Shown here in pieces: positions 50,581 to 60,155 of a stretch of 64,000 nt of DNA. This DNA is from an uncultured Collinsella sp. (GTDB taxonomy: Bacteria; Actinomycetota; Coriobacteriia; Coriobacteriales; Coriobacteriaceae): assembly GCA_959026725.1 (NCBI GenBank), contig CAUFMG010000006.1:1-64000 (forward strand), read 5' to 3'. The translations under genes were made by a program, and so were the position numbers. The stretch's first letter is position 1; each line of letters starts with the position of its first letter. Under the pieces are notes generated by a model. That model was not told the origin of the DNA, searched no databases, and worked only from the letters and a program-made list of their open reading frames with translations.

Positions 50581-52803
50581 ATGGAGAAGCATAAAGTGAT
50601 TTGCCCGTACTGCGGCGCCGGTTGCCAGTTTAACCTCTTGGTCCAAAACGGCCAGGTCGTGGGTACCGAACCGCTCAACGGCATCACCAACCAGAGCGAG
50701 CTGTGCCTTAAGGGCATGAGCGGCTACGACTTCATCAACGACACCAAGATCTTGACTCCCCGCGTACTGCACCCGATGATCCGCCGCACCAAGGGCGCGG
50801 ATCTTGAGCGCGTAAGCTGGGACGAGGCACTGGATTTCACCGCATCTAAGATGCAGGCCATAATTGACGAATATGGTCCTAACGCTGTCATGACCACCGG
50901 CTCTTCGCGAGGCGGCGGCAATGAGGCGAACTACGTCATGCAGAAGTTTACGCGTGCGTGCATCGGCACCCACAGCGTGGACAACTGCGCCCGTACTTGA
51001 CACGGCCCTACTGTCCTCGGTCTGATGGACACGGTTGGTTCAGGTTGCATGTCATGCTCCATCCCCGGTATGGAGGATGCGGGCTGCATTTTCCTCTTCG
51101 GCTATAACCCTGCCGATTCGCACCCCATCGTCGCAAGGCGTATCGTGCGAGCCAAAGAAAAGGGTTGCAAGATCATCGTCGCCGACCCGCGCCATATCGA
51201 AACCGCGCGTATCGCCGATCTCTACCTTCCGATCAAGAACGGTTGCAACGTTGCGTTCCTCAACGCCTTTGCCAACTGCTTGGTCAACGATGGCCTCTAC
51301 GACAAGGAATTCGTCGCCGAGCACACGAACGGCTTTGACGAATGGTGGGAGACCATCAAGAACTACACTCCCGAATCCGTACAGGACATCACGGGTGTCG
51401 AGCCCGCGTTGATCCACCAAGCTGCCGAGATGTACGCCACGGCGAAGCCCTCTGCCATCATTGGCTGGGGTATGGGCGTATGCCAGCAGAAGCAGAACCT
51501 GAAGACGGTGCACACCATCGCCTCCATCGCCTGCGTTGCCGGCCAGATCGGCAAACCCAATTCCGGCCTCGCGCCCGTGCGTGGCCAGAATAACGTCCAG
51601 GGCTCCTGCGATATGGGCATGCTGCCCAACCTGTACCCTGGCTACCAAAAGGTCACTGACCCGGCAGTGCGTGCCAAGTTTGCCAAGGCTTGGGGCGTGC
51701 CCGAGGAAAAGCTCCCGCTCGAGGAGGGCTACAAGCTCACCGACCTGGGTCACCTGGTCGACGAGGGCAAGGTGCACTGCTTCTACAACTACGGCGAGGA
51801 CCCGGTGCAGACCGAGCCCGATTCGGCCGGTATGCGCAAGACGCTCTCCGAGCTGGATCTGTTCATCTGCCAGGACATCTTTATGACGCAGACGACCATG
51901 CTCGCCGACGTCATCCTGCCTGCCACCTCTTGGGGCGAGCACGAGGGTGTCTTTACCGCATCCGACCGTAGCTTCCAGCACTTTGACGCGGCCGTTCCGC
52001 CCAAGGGCGAGTGCCGTCACGACTGGGAGATCTTCGCGGACCTGTCCACGCGTATGGGCTATCCCATGCACTACGACAACACCGAGCAGATCTGGAACGA
52101 GTGCATTAGCCTGTGCCCCAACTTTGTGGGCGCGACCTACGAGAAGATGGCTCCCGAGGGCGGCTACGCCCAGTGGCCCGTCAAGAGCACCGATGTGAAC
52201 GACCACGGTACGCCCGACATGTTCGCTGGTGGCAAGTTCACCACCAAGGACGGCCGCGCCAACCTGATGGCGCACGACTGGGAGGCGCCCTCCGAGCTTC
52301 CCGACGATGAGTACCCGCTCATCCTGTGCACCGTCCGTGAGGTCGGCCACTACAGCTGCCGCTCGATGACCGGCAACTGCAAGACGCTGGCGCTGCTTGC
52401 CGACGAGCCCGGCTTTGTCCGCATGAATCCCGCGGACGCCCAGGCGCGCGGTATCAAGAATGGCGGCATCGTCTCGATTCACAGCCGCCGCGGCCAGGTA
52501 TACAGCCGTGCCGACGTGAGCGATCGCATCAACAAGGGCACGGTCTACATGACCTACCAGTGGTGGATCGGCAAGTGCAACGAGCTGACCATTCACAAGG
52601 TCGACCCGGTCTCGCATACGCCCGAGGACAAGTTCTCCGCCTGCCAGGTCGACGCCATTGCCGACCAGGTTTGGGCAGAGGGCGAAGTCGAGCGTCAGTA
52701 CACCGAGCTCAAGCAGGCTCTGGTGGACGCCGCCGCTCCCCAAGACGTTGAGCCCGGCGCCGCCAAGTTCGACGACGAGACGCACGTGAACCAAATCGTG
52801 TAG
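50581..52803 (+). CDS. fdhF: Selenocysteine-containing formate dehydrogenase H
   Basis: 740 residues, reading UGA codon 140 (50998-51000) as selenocysteine. It oxidises formate to CO2 at a bis-MGD molybdenum (or tungsten) centre. Residue numbers agree with E. coli FdhF: cluster Cys8, Cys11, Cys15 and Cys42 (ICPYCGAGC, ELCLKG), Lys44, then NCART-U-HGPTVLGL with Sec140 and His141. The later part has GMGVCQQKQNLKTVHTI, GQNNVQGSCDMG and the C-terminal MopB domain (TGNCKTLALLADEPGFVRMNPADA, YMTYQWWIGKCNELT). AAGGAGGG precedes the ATG. Translation needs SelA, SelB and tRNA-Sec, not encoded here. A hairpin after the stop may tune its expression relative to the hyf genes. Confidence 0.97.
50998..51040 (+). 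promoter_or_regulatory. SECIS element of fdhF
   Basis: After the UGA comes CACGGCCC, as in E. coli fdhF, then TGTCC-TC-GGTCT-GA-T-GGACA. The loop GGTCTG begins 19 bases after the UGA, the same offset and sequence as in E. coli fdhF, and an unpaired T is in the stem. Confidence 0.9.
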
Positions 52804-52824
52804 TCCCGTTCTCGTTGGCTATTT

Positions 52825-52868
52825 GGGCCGGGCGTCCCGTACGTTCGGGAGCCCGGCCCGTTATTTTG
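52825..52868 (+). terminator. Strong hairpin inside the formate hydrogenlyase operon
   Basis: GGGCCGGGC-(TCCCG/CGGGA)-GCCCGGCCC followed by GTTATTTTG, between fdhF and the second ferredoxin gene. Possible partial terminator or RNA-stability element. Confidence 0.65.
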
Positions 52869-52881
52869 AAAGGAAGTGGGG

Positions 52882-53499
52882 ATGAACCGCTTCATCGACA
52901 TCAACCCGGAGAGGTGCATCGGCTGCGGAACATGCCAGTCCGCCTGTGCCGACGCCCACCGGATGCAGGGTCTTCAGGATACGCCGCGCTTGGCGCTCGT
53001 GAAGACCGGCGGTATTTCGGCCGCCCTTGCCTGCCACCATTGCGAGGGTGCCCCCTGCGCCGAGGTTTGCCCGGTGAATGCCATCGAGCACGATGGCGAT
53101 CGCATCCACGTCAAGGAGCAGGAGTGCATCGGGTGCAGGCTGTGCGCCATCTCGTGCCCCTTCGGAGCCATCCATCCCGATGGCACGTCTATCGCCGGTG
53201 TCGCAGGCATGTGCGACCCGACGCCTTCGTATCCTAAGTCCCTGAGCAGCCTGCTTACGTGGGCTCCTGGTCAGTACACCTGCGCTGTCAAGTGCGACCT
53301 GTGCGCATTCGATCCGGACGGCCCGCATTGTGTGGCGGCGTGCCCTACCAAGGCGCTGACCGTCATGGGTGGCGCGGCCGATCGCGAGCTCGACGAGGCC
53401 AAGCGCCTGCGCTCGATCGAAAACGGTCCGGCCGTCGACGTTACCGCTGTGGCCCAGGGCCTCTCCGAGAAAGCAGAAGGGAGCGTAAACAATGGATAG
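52882..53499 (+). CDS. Four-cluster ferredoxin subunit (HycB/HyfA-like), second copy
   Basis: A 205-residue protein with CIGCGTCQSAC, CHHCEGAPCAEVCP, CIGCRLCAISCPFG and CDLCAFDPDGPHCVAACP, four [4Fe-4S] sites. A 30-residue insertion (PSYPKSLSSLLTWAPGQYT) separates the third and fourth motifs. Its place directly before hyfB fits HyfA/HycB, linking FdhF to the hydrogenase. AAAGGA lies seven bases before this ATG. It overlaps hyfB by eight bases (ATGGATAG). Confidence 0.9.
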   Translation: MNRFIDINPERCIGCGTCQSACADAHRMQGLQDTPRLALVKTGGISAALACHHCEGAPCAEVCPVNAIEHDGDRIHVKEQECIGCRLCAISCPFGAIHPDGTSIAGVAGMCDPTPSYPKSLSSLLTWAPGQYTCAVKCDLCAFDPDGPHCVAACPTKALTVMGGAADRELDEAKRLRSIENGPAVDVTAVAQGLSEKAEGSVNNG

Positions 53500-55510
53500 C
53501 ATGACGCTGTTTATCGCATCGCTTGCCGTCTCGTGCATCGGTGCGCTCGCCTCGGTTCTGCTGATCAAGGCCGATAACGCCGCCAAGACCGCCGGCTGCC
53601 TTATCGGCGCCGTCGCCGCGGTGCTTTCGTTTGTGGCTGGTATCCAGGCCGTGCTGGGCGATGTCACGTCGGTCGACACCATCGTGTTTTTCCCGTTTGC
53701 CCATTTCCAGCTGCTGCTCAATCAGCTGTCCGGCCTGTTCGTGGCGCTCATCTCGGTGCTCGCGTTTGCCGGTTCGATCTACGGTCTCAACTACTTTGAT
53801 GAGTACCCGGGCAAAAAGGGCCGCGCCGGCTTCTTCTTTAACACCTTCGTGGCTTCCATGATGCTCGTCATCACAGCCGACAACGTGTTTTGGTTCCTGG
53901 TCGCCTTTGAGCTTATGTCGCTGACCTCGTACTTCCTGGTTGTAATCGAGGAGAACGAGAACTCCATCCATGGCGGTTGGCTCTACTTTGTGATCGCGCA
54001 CGTGGGCTTTGTGCTCATCATGGCGAGCTTCCTCACCATGACCAACTTCGCCGGCGGCTCGTTTGCCTTTGCGGATTTCCGTGCCACGCAGTTTAGCCCC
54101 GCGGTCGCATCCGTGTGCTTCGTGCTCGCCTTCTTTGGCTTTGGCGCCAAGGCCGGTATCATCCCGCTGCACGGCTGGCTGCCCAAGGCACATCCCGAGG
54201 CGCCGTCCAACGTGTCGGCCCTCATGTCCGGCGGCATGATCAAGATCGGTATCTTCGGTATCCTCAAGGTTGGTCTCGACCTGCTTTCTGCTTCGGGCGT
54301 TCAGGTCTGGTGGGGCCTTATGGTCATGGTCTTCGGTGCGATCTCGTCGGTCCTCGGCGTGGCCTTCGCCCTGCAGGAGCATGACATCAAGCGCCTGCTG
54401 GCCTATCACTCCGTCGAGAACATCGGCATCATTCTGCTCGGCGTCGGCGCTTCCATGGCCGCCATGGCGCTCAACTCTGTCGGCATCGCCGTCCTGGCCC
54501 TGATGGCCGCCCTCTACCACACGTTTAACCATGCGATGTTTAAGGGCGAGCTGTTCTTGGGCGCCGGTGCGCTGCTGTACTCCACGGGTACGCGCAATAT
54601 GGAGAAGATGGGCGGCCTGTTCCGTCGTATGCCGGCAACGGCCATCTGCTTCCTCGTTGGCGCGCTTGCCATCTCGGCCATCCCGCCCTTCAACGGCTTT
54701 GTGTCCGAGTGGTTTACCTACCAGTCGCTGTTTAACGCCGCCATGCAGGGCGACAAGGCCGTCATGATCGTGGCCGTGTTCGCTGCCGTCGCGCTTGCCA
54801 TTACCGGCGCGCTGGCTGTCACGTGCTTCGTCAAGGCCTATGGTGTCTCCTTTGCCTCCGCGCCCCGCTCCGAGGCCGCGGCCAATGCCAAGGAGGTTCC
54901 CGCCCCCATGGTGTTTGCGCAGGGGCTGCTTGCGGCCATCTGCGTCGTGCTGGGCATTGGCGCTCCCGTGATCGCGCCCGTGCTGGTCGATGTCGCCGCG
55001 TCCGTGCTGCATCCGTACGGTGGCGTGTTTGCCGCCGAGGGCATGGAGCTCATGAACCAGTACTCCGGCACCGCCACCTCCACGCCCGCGATCGCCATTG
55101 CGCTCGTGGTGCTTGTCGGCCTTGCTTGCGGCTACCGCAAGCTCAAGACCGTCGGTAAGGTGCAGAAGTCCCAGCCGTGGGCATGCGGCTATGCTCCCAA
55201 CGAGCATATGCCCGTCGTGGCCACGACCTTTGCCTCCGAGGTGTCCTGGTTTATGCAGCCGCTCTACACGCTGCGCGACCGCTGCACGGCCGTCTGCTGG
55301 TCCATCGCGCACTTCTTCCAGAAGCTCACCGGTGTGGCCGAGGCTGTGGAGCCCGTACCCGACAAGGTTCTCGTCGATGCCCCGCATAAGGGTGTCGAGA
55401 AGCTCGCCGACCTCGCGACTAAGCTCGAGGGCGGCAACTACAGCATCTATATCTGCTATATCGTCGCGGCACTCGTGGTGTTCCTCGTGCTCGCCGTGCA
55501 AATGGGTTAA
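53492..55510 (+). CDS. hyfB: Hydrogenase-4 membrane subunit B (NuoL-like)
   Basis: A 672-residue antiporter-like membrane subunit with some 16 helices. The proton-path motif set is visible: FELMSLTSYFLVV with a helix-5 Glu, FGFGAKAGIIPLHGWLPKAHPEAPSNVSALMSG, LAYHSVENIGIILLG, YHTFNHAMFKGELF and ISAIPPFNGFVSEW. A hydrophilic 100-residue stretch near the C-terminus precedes a last helix. It belongs to the membrane arm that may couple formate oxidation/H2 release to ion transport. Confidence 0.93.
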   Translation: MDSMTLFIASLAVSCIGALASVLLIKADNAAKTAGCLIGAVAAVLSFVAGIQAVLGDVTSVDTIVFFPFAHFQLLLNQLSGLFVALISVLAFAGSIYGLNYFDEYPGKKGRAGFFFNTFVASMMLVITADNVFWFLVAFELMSLTSYFLVVIEENENSIHGGWLYFVIAHVGFVLIMASFLTMTNFAGGSFAFADFRATQFSPAVASVCFVLAFFGFGAKAGIIPLHGWLPKAHPEAPSNVSALMSGGMIKIGIFGILKVGLDLLSASGVQVWWGLMVMVFGAISSVLGVAFALQEHDIKRLLAYHSVENIGIILLGVGASMAAMALNSVGIAVLALMAALYHTFNHAMFKGELFLGAGALLYSTGTRNMEKMGGLFRRMPATAICFLVGALAISAIPPFNGFVSEWFTYQSLFNAAMQGDKAVMIVAVFAAVALAITGALAVTCFVKAYGVSFASAPRSEAAANAKEVPAPMVFAQGLLAAICVVLGIGAPVIAPVLVDVAASVLHPYGGVFAAEGMELMNQYSGTATSTPAIAIALVVLVGLACGYRKLKTVGKVQKSQPWACGYAPNEHMPVVATTFASEVSWFMQPLYTLRDRCTAVCWSIAHFFQKLTGVAEAVEPVPDKVLVDAPHKGVEKLADLATKLEGGNYSIYICYIVAALVVFLVLAVQMG

Positions 55511-55522
55511 GGAGGGGAGAGC

Positions 55523-56449
55523 ATGAACAACATCGTACTTGCCGTTCTGCAGGGCGTGGTCGTCATGGCCGTCGCGCCGTTCTTCTCCGGTCTCGGCCGC
55601 GTGATCCGCGCCAAGATGCACAACCGTCGCGGCCCCAGCATCATGCAGGACTACCGCGACCTGGCCAAGCTCTTTGCGCGCCCCGAGTCCCAGAGCGAGG
55701 ACGCGAGCTTTGCGCTGCGCATTATGCCTCCGCTGTTCTTCGCCGTCGCCTTTATGCTCGCGATGGGCCTGCCGCTCTTTACGGCACAAAGCCCCATCCC
55801 GGTCTTTGGTGACGCCATCACCATCATGTACAGCCTGGCGCTCGCGCGCTTCTTCTTCGCCCTCTGCGGTGTGGATTCGTCCAACGCCTACGCCGGTATC
55901 GGCGGCGTTCGCGAGCTGCTTATGAGCGTGCTCATCGAGCCGTCCATGCTGCTGGCGCTGTTTGCCGCCGCCCTGGTGTGTGGCTCCACCGACATCGCCA
56001 CTATGGGTCAGCACATCATGACGGGCGCCGTCGACGCGCCGGTCGCCGTGATCCTCGCCGGCATCGCCTTTGCAATCGCCTGCTACATGGAACTCGGCAA
56101 GCTGCCGTTTGATCAGGCCGAGGCCGAGCAGGAGCTTCAGGAAGGTCCGCTCGCCGAGCTTTCCGGCCCGTCGCTCGCCATGGCCAAGCTCGCCATGTCC
56201 ATGAAGCAGGTCCTGGTCGTTGCTTGGTTCTGCGCGATCTTTGTCCCCTGGGGTGAGCCCGCGACCGTGGGTGCCGCCGCCGTTTTGGGCGCGGTTATCT
56301 TCCTGGTGAAGTGCCTGATCGACTTTGTCGTGTGCGGCGTAATCGAGAACTCCTGCTCGCGCTCGCGTTTTAAGGTGCTTGGCAATCAGACTTGGGCCGT
56401 TGTGGGCATCGCCGTTCTGGCGTTTGTTTTCGTGGTCGTTGGCGTGTAG
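55523..56449 (+). CDS. hyfC: Hydrogenase-4 membrane subunit C (NuoH-like)
   Basis: A 308-residue membrane protein with eight or so helices. LGRVIRAKMHNRRGPSIMQDYRDLAKLF near the N-terminus and FDQAEAEQELQEGPLAELSGPSLAMAKL are the conserved loops of the HycD/HyfC/NuoH family that contact the hydrogenase module. AAGGAGGGGAG lies before the ATG, 12 bases after hyfB. Confidence 0.95.
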   Translation: MNNIVLAVLQGVVVMAVAPFFSGLGRVIRAKMHNRRGPSIMQDYRDLAKLFARPESQSEDASFALRIMPPLFFAVAFMLAMGLPLFTAQSPIPVFGDAITIMYSLALARFFFALCGVDSSNAYAGIGGVRELLMSVLIEPSMLLALFAAALVCGSTDIATMGQHIMTGAVDAPVAVILAGIAFAIACYMELGKLPFDQAEAEQELQEGPLAELSGPSLAMAKLAMSMKQVLVVAWFCAIFVPWGEPATVGAAAVLGAVIFLVKCLIDFVVCGVIENSCSRSRFKVLGNQTWAVVGIAVLAFVFVVVGV

Positions 56450-56464
56450 GAGAAGGGAGAAACA

Positions 56465-57922
56465 ATGTCATTTGCAGTCAGTCTGTCCCTTCTCGGCTTG
56501 GTCGCTATCGCGGCCCCGATGGTGGCCTCGGTGCTTGTCGCCCTGTTCCCCCGTCCGTACGCCAAGTGGTTCAGCGTTTTGGGTGCCGCCGTCTCGACGG
56601 TCTGCACCATCGCCCTCGCCGCGAATTTCGCTGGCGCCGGCATGCCCGACACGCAGGTCCCCCTGATCTCGTTTGGGCGGACCCTCGTCATGGGATTCAC
56701 CTTCGATCGCATGAGCACGCTGCTCGCGCCCGCCTTTGTGGGTATCGGCCTGCTTGTCGTGATCTATTCGATCCCCTATATGAGCGAGAATAACCGTGAG
56801 CATCCCGATGCACCGCGTCGTCGCTTCTACGCGTACCTCGCGACCTTCATCGGCGCCATGGCCGGCCTCGTGTACAGCTCGACCCTTTTGGGCCAGCTTG
56901 TGTTCTTTGAGATCACGGGTGCTTGCTCTTGGGGCCTCATTAGCTACTACATGTCGCCTACGGCCAAAAAGGCCGGCATGAAGGCCCTGATCATTACGCA
57001 TATCGGTGCGCTTGGCCTGTATCTGGGCGCCGCCATCGTGTTTGCCCACACCGGCACCTTCGCCATTACCGCGATTGCCGGCCTCGACGCCAAGCTCAAG
57101 GCTATCGTCCTTTTACTCGTGCTGTTTGCGGCCTGGGCCAAGTCCGCACAGGTTCCCATGTACATGTGGCTGCCTTCGGCCATGGAGGCGCCGACGCCTA
57201 TTTCGGCCTACCTGCATGGCGCCTCGATGGTCAAGGTCGGCGTGTGCGTGTTCGCGCGTGCACTCGTCTCTGCCGGCGAGATTCCCGAGATCGTGGGCTG
57301 GGTCGCCATTATCGACGCCATGGTCACCATGCTCTTTGGTTTCCTTATGTACCTGCCGCAAAAGGACATGAAGCGCCTGCTGGCCTTCTCCACGATCGCC
57401 CAGCTCTCCTATGTGTTCTTTGGTCTGGGCCTTTCGGTCTTTGGCAGCCAGCTCGCCTTCGATGGCGCCGTCTGCCACATCTTTAACCACGCCTTCGCCA
57501 AGACGCTTTTCTTCCTGATCGCCGGTTCGTTCTCCTTTACGCTCGGTACGCGTATGCTGCCCAAGCTTCGCGGCATCGTAAAGAAGTACCCGATCTCGGG
57601 CGTGGGCTTTGGTGTCGCCGCGCTCGCCATTGCCGGCGTGCCGCCCATGAACACGTTCTTCTCGAAGTTCCAGATCATCGCCGGCGGCTTTTCTGTGGGT
57701 GCCGGCAACGTGGCGATCCTGGTGCTCGTGTGCATCATGGTCGCCGAGACCGTCGCCACCTTTGCCTGGTTCCTCAAGTGGATGGGCTATTGCCTGCCCG
57801 GCGAGCCGAGCGAAGAGGTCGCTGCGGGAGCCCCGCTTCCCCGCGCGATGGCGTTCGTGTTCATCGTGCTCATCATCATGGTCATCGTCAGCGGCCCGCT
57901 TTCGGCCAGCTGGATCGGTTAG
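56465..57922 (+). CDS. hyfD: Hydrogenase-4 membrane subunit D (antiporter-like)
   Basis: A 485-residue antiporter-like subunit (NuoL/M/N superfamily) with 14 predicted helices. Motifs: FEITGACSWGLISYYMSPTA (Glu of the ion path), AAWAKSAQVPMYMWLPSAMEAPTPISAYLHGASMV (Lys plus broken helix), LLAFSTIAQLSYVFFGLG, FNHAFAKTLFFLIAGSF and GVPPMNTFFSKF. Its presence, with hyfE and hyfF, distinguishes hydrogenase 4 from the smaller hydrogenase 3. GAAGGGAG precedes the ATG. Confidence 0.92.
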   Translation: MSFAVSLSLLGLVAIAAPMVASVLVALFPRPYAKWFSVLGAAVSTVCTIALAANFAGAGMPDTQVPLISFGRTLVMGFTFDRMSTLLAPAFVGIGLLVVIYSIPYMSENNREHPDAPRRRFYAYLATFIGAMAGLVYSSTLLGQLVFFEITGACSWGLISYYMSPTAKKAGMKALIITHIGALGLYLGAAIVFAHTGTFAITAIAGLDAKLKAIVLLLVLFAAWAKSAQVPMYMWLPSAMEAPTPISAYLHGASMVKVGVCVFARALVSAGEIPEIVGWVAIIDAMVTMLFGFLMYLPQKDMKRLLAFSTIAQLSYVFFGLGLSVFGSQLAFDGAVCHIFNHAFAKTLFFLIAGSFSFTLGTRMLPKLRGIVKKYPISGVGFGVAALAIAGVPPMNTFFSKFQIIAGGFSVGAGNVAILVLVCIMVAETVATFAWFLKWMGYCLPGEPSEEVAAGAPLPRAMAFVFIVLIIMVIVSGPLSASWIG

Positions 57923-57935
57923 GAGGTAGAACGAC

Positions 57936-58589
57936 ATGGGTTATTCGATCGTCAACATCCTTGGCGGCCTTCTGATCGTCACGTCCACCATGGTGGTCGT
58001 CTCCAAGAACATCAAGCACGCCATTCGCTGGTATGCGGTGCAGTCGCTGGTGCTCGTGGGACTGCTCGCTACGCTCGGTGCTACTACCGGTGCGCAGGAG
58101 CTGCTTATGTGGGCCGGATCTGCCTTTATCACTAAGGTCGTCCTGGTCCCTTACATCCTCAACCGCGCATACAAGAAGATGGGCGAGCCGAGCGACGCAT
58201 CGCTCAAGGCCGGCCTTAAGCCCGCGTGGGCCATCTGCATCATCGCCGTCGAGGTCGCGATCTGCTTTGCCGTTGTGACGCAGATCAGCCTGCCCACGGC
58301 CGAGGTCGCAACGCCTGCGCTCGCTATTAGCTTCGCTCACTTCTTCGTGGGCCTCACCTGCATCATCTCGCAGCGCAACATCATGAAGCAGATCTTTGGA
58401 TACTGCCTTATGGAAAACGGCAGCCACGTGACGCTCGCGCTTTTGGCCCCCACCGCTCCCGAGATCATCGAGATCGGTATCGCCACCGACGCCATCTTTG
58501 CCGTCATCATCATGTCCATCGTCGTGCGTCGCATTTGGGACGACTCCCACTCGCTCGATGCGCGCGACCTGTCCGAGCTGAGGGGGTAG
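57936..58589 (+). CDS. hyfE: Hydrogenase-4 membrane subunit E
   Basis: A 217-residue protein with about six helices, matching HyfE in size (216 in E. coli). Conserved parts are WYAVQSLVLVGLLAT, VPYILNRAYKKMGEPSD, and near the C-terminus YCLMENGSHVTLALLAP. Related to NuoK plus an extension. TAGGAGGT lies ten bases before the ATG. Confidence 0.92.
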   Translation: MGYSIVNILGGLLIVTSTMVVVSKNIKHAIRWYAVQSLVLVGLLATLGATTGAQELLMWAGSAFITKVVLVPYILNRAYKKMGEPSDASLKAGLKPAWAICIIAVEVAICFAVVTQISLPTAEVATPALAISFAHFFVGLTCIISQRNIMKQIFGYCLMENGSHVTLALLAPTAPEIIEIGIATDAIFAVIIMSIVVRRIWDDSHSLDARDLSELRG

Positions 58590-58592
58590 TCC

Positions 58593-60152
58593 ATGGAAAC
58601 GTTGATTCTCGCCCTGCTCGCGACTCCTTTGGTGTTCTCGCTGGTCATGGCGTTTTTGCCCAAGAACACGTCCTATAACGTGTTTGCCGGTCTCAACCTG
58701 GTCTCCGTCGCAGCCGTCCTGGTGCTGTCGATTATGACGGCCGGCGACGTCCTTATGAGCGGCGAAACCGCGAGCGCTCTTGGCCTGTGGTTCCACCTCG
58801 ATTCGCTGGGCGCCATCTTTGTGCTGCTCATCGGCTTTATCGGTTTTCTTACGGGGCTGTTCTCGCTGCCCTATGTAAAGGCCGATATCGAGGAGGGCTC
58901 CATGCCCGCCGAGCGCGCCAAGCAGTATTTTGCGCTGTTTAGCCTGTTTGTGTTCACCATGCTGCTCGCGTGCCTGTCCAACAACATGATCCTCACGTGG
59001 GCCGCCGTGGAGGCAACCACGCTTTCCACTGTGTTCCTGGTGGGTATCTACAAGAACAAGACGGCCCTCGAGGCTTCTTGGAAGTATGCGATGGTCTGTA
59101 CCGCCGGCGTGGCATTTGGCCTGTTCGGTACGCTGCTGATCTACGCCAACGCCGCCGACGTGATTCCCAACGCCCACGAGGCCGCATTCTTGTCGTGCGT
59201 GCTGCCGTATGCCGACCAGTTCGACCCGACGCTCATGCGCCTCGCCTTTGCGTTTATCGTGATCGGCTTTGGCACCAAGGCTGGCCTGTTCCCCATGCAC
59301 ACTTGGCTGCCCGATGCCCACTCTCAGGCTCCGAGTCCTGTCTCGGCCCTGCTCTCGGGTGTTCTGCTTAAGTGTGCCATGCTTGTGATCATGCGCTTCT
59401 ACGGCTTTACCATCCAGGCCGTGGGTGCCGAGTATCCGCAACTTCTGCTGTTGATCGTCGGCACGCTGTCCATTTTGGTGGCGGCACTCTCGATGTTTCG
59501 CCAGGACGACCTCAAGCGCCGCTTTGCGTACTCGTCTGTGGAGAACGTGGGCGTTATCGCCCTGTGCCTGGGTATCGGTGGCCCGCTGGGTATCGCCGCG
59601 GCCCTGCTGCACTGCGTGTTCCACGGCTTTACCAAGACGCTTGCCTTCTGCGTGTCCGGCAACATCCAGCACGCCTTTGGCACGCGTAGCCTGGCTAAGA
59701 TTCAGGGCGTCGTCGAGGTTGCTCCCGCAACCGCCGCGCTCGCCGTCCTGGCGCTGCTCGGTCTTGGTGCCTTCCCGCCCTTTGGCATGTTTATCTCCGA
59801 GTTCCTGACGTTTGTCGCCGGCGTTACCGCCGGTCCCATGTGGCTGGTTGTCGTGGTCGCCCTCGGTCTTACCGTGGCCATCTCCGCGCTCACCCGCATC
59901 GCACTCAAGTCGGTATTCGGCCATGCGCCCCAGGGCATGGGAAAGCATGAGGCCCCGGCGCTCATGCTTATCCCCGAAATCATCCTGGCTGTCATGATCT
60001 TGTGGTTTGGCATCGCCACCCCGCTGCCTCTCGTGCACGGTGTGGAGACCGCGACCGGCATCGTGCTCGAGCAGAGCACCGAGGAACTTCACGCGACGCC
60101 GATGTACCGCGCTGTGTTCGGTACCGAGACCGCTCAGAGCGAGGTGGAGTAA
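58593..60152 (+). CDS. hyfF: Hydrogenase-4 membrane subunit F (antiporter-like)
   Basis: A 519-residue antiporter-like subunit; E. coli HyfF has 526. Motifs: WAAVEATTLSTVFLVGIYKN, FGTKAGLFPMHTWLPDAHSQAPSPVSALLSG, RFAYSSVENVGVIALCLG, HGFTKTLAFCVSGNIQHAFGTR, GAFPPFGMFISEF. Third such subunit in the complex. Start three bases after the hyfE stop, with GAGGGGG upstream. Confidence 0.94.
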   Translation: METLILALLATPLVFSLVMAFLPKNTSYNVFAGLNLVSVAAVLVLSIMTAGDVLMSGETASALGLWFHLDSLGAIFVLLIGFIGFLTGLFSLPYVKADIEEGSMPAERAKQYFALFSLFVFTMLLACLSNNMILTWAAVEATTLSTVFLVGIYKNKTALEASWKYAMVCTAGVAFGLFGTLLIYANAADVIPNAHEAAFLSCVLPYADQFDPTLMRLAFAFIVIGFGTKAGLFPMHTWLPDAHSQAPSPVSALLSGVLLKCAMLVIMRFYGFTIQAVGAEYPQLLLLIVGTLSILVAALSMFRQDDLKRRFAYSSVENVGVIALCLGIGGPLGIAAALLHCVFHGFTKTLAFCVSGNIQHAFGTRSLAKIQGVVEVAPATAALAVLALLGLGAFPPFGMFISEFLTFVAGVTAGPMWLVVVVALGLTVAISALTRIALKSVFGHAPQGMGKHEAPALMLIPEIILAVMILWFGIATPLPLVHGVETATGIVLEQSTEELHATPMYRAVFGTETAQSEVE

Positions 60153-60155
60153 CGA

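Noticed and set aside
51001..52803. fdhF as two genes or a nonsense-broken gene
   Set aside because: The frame continues unbroken after the UGA, both halves match one protein, and the UGA lies at the known Sec position with a SECIS.
53441..56014. Leftward open frame of about 857 codons across hyfB-hyfC
   Set aside because: Same antisense artefact; no ribosome site and no recognisable motif.
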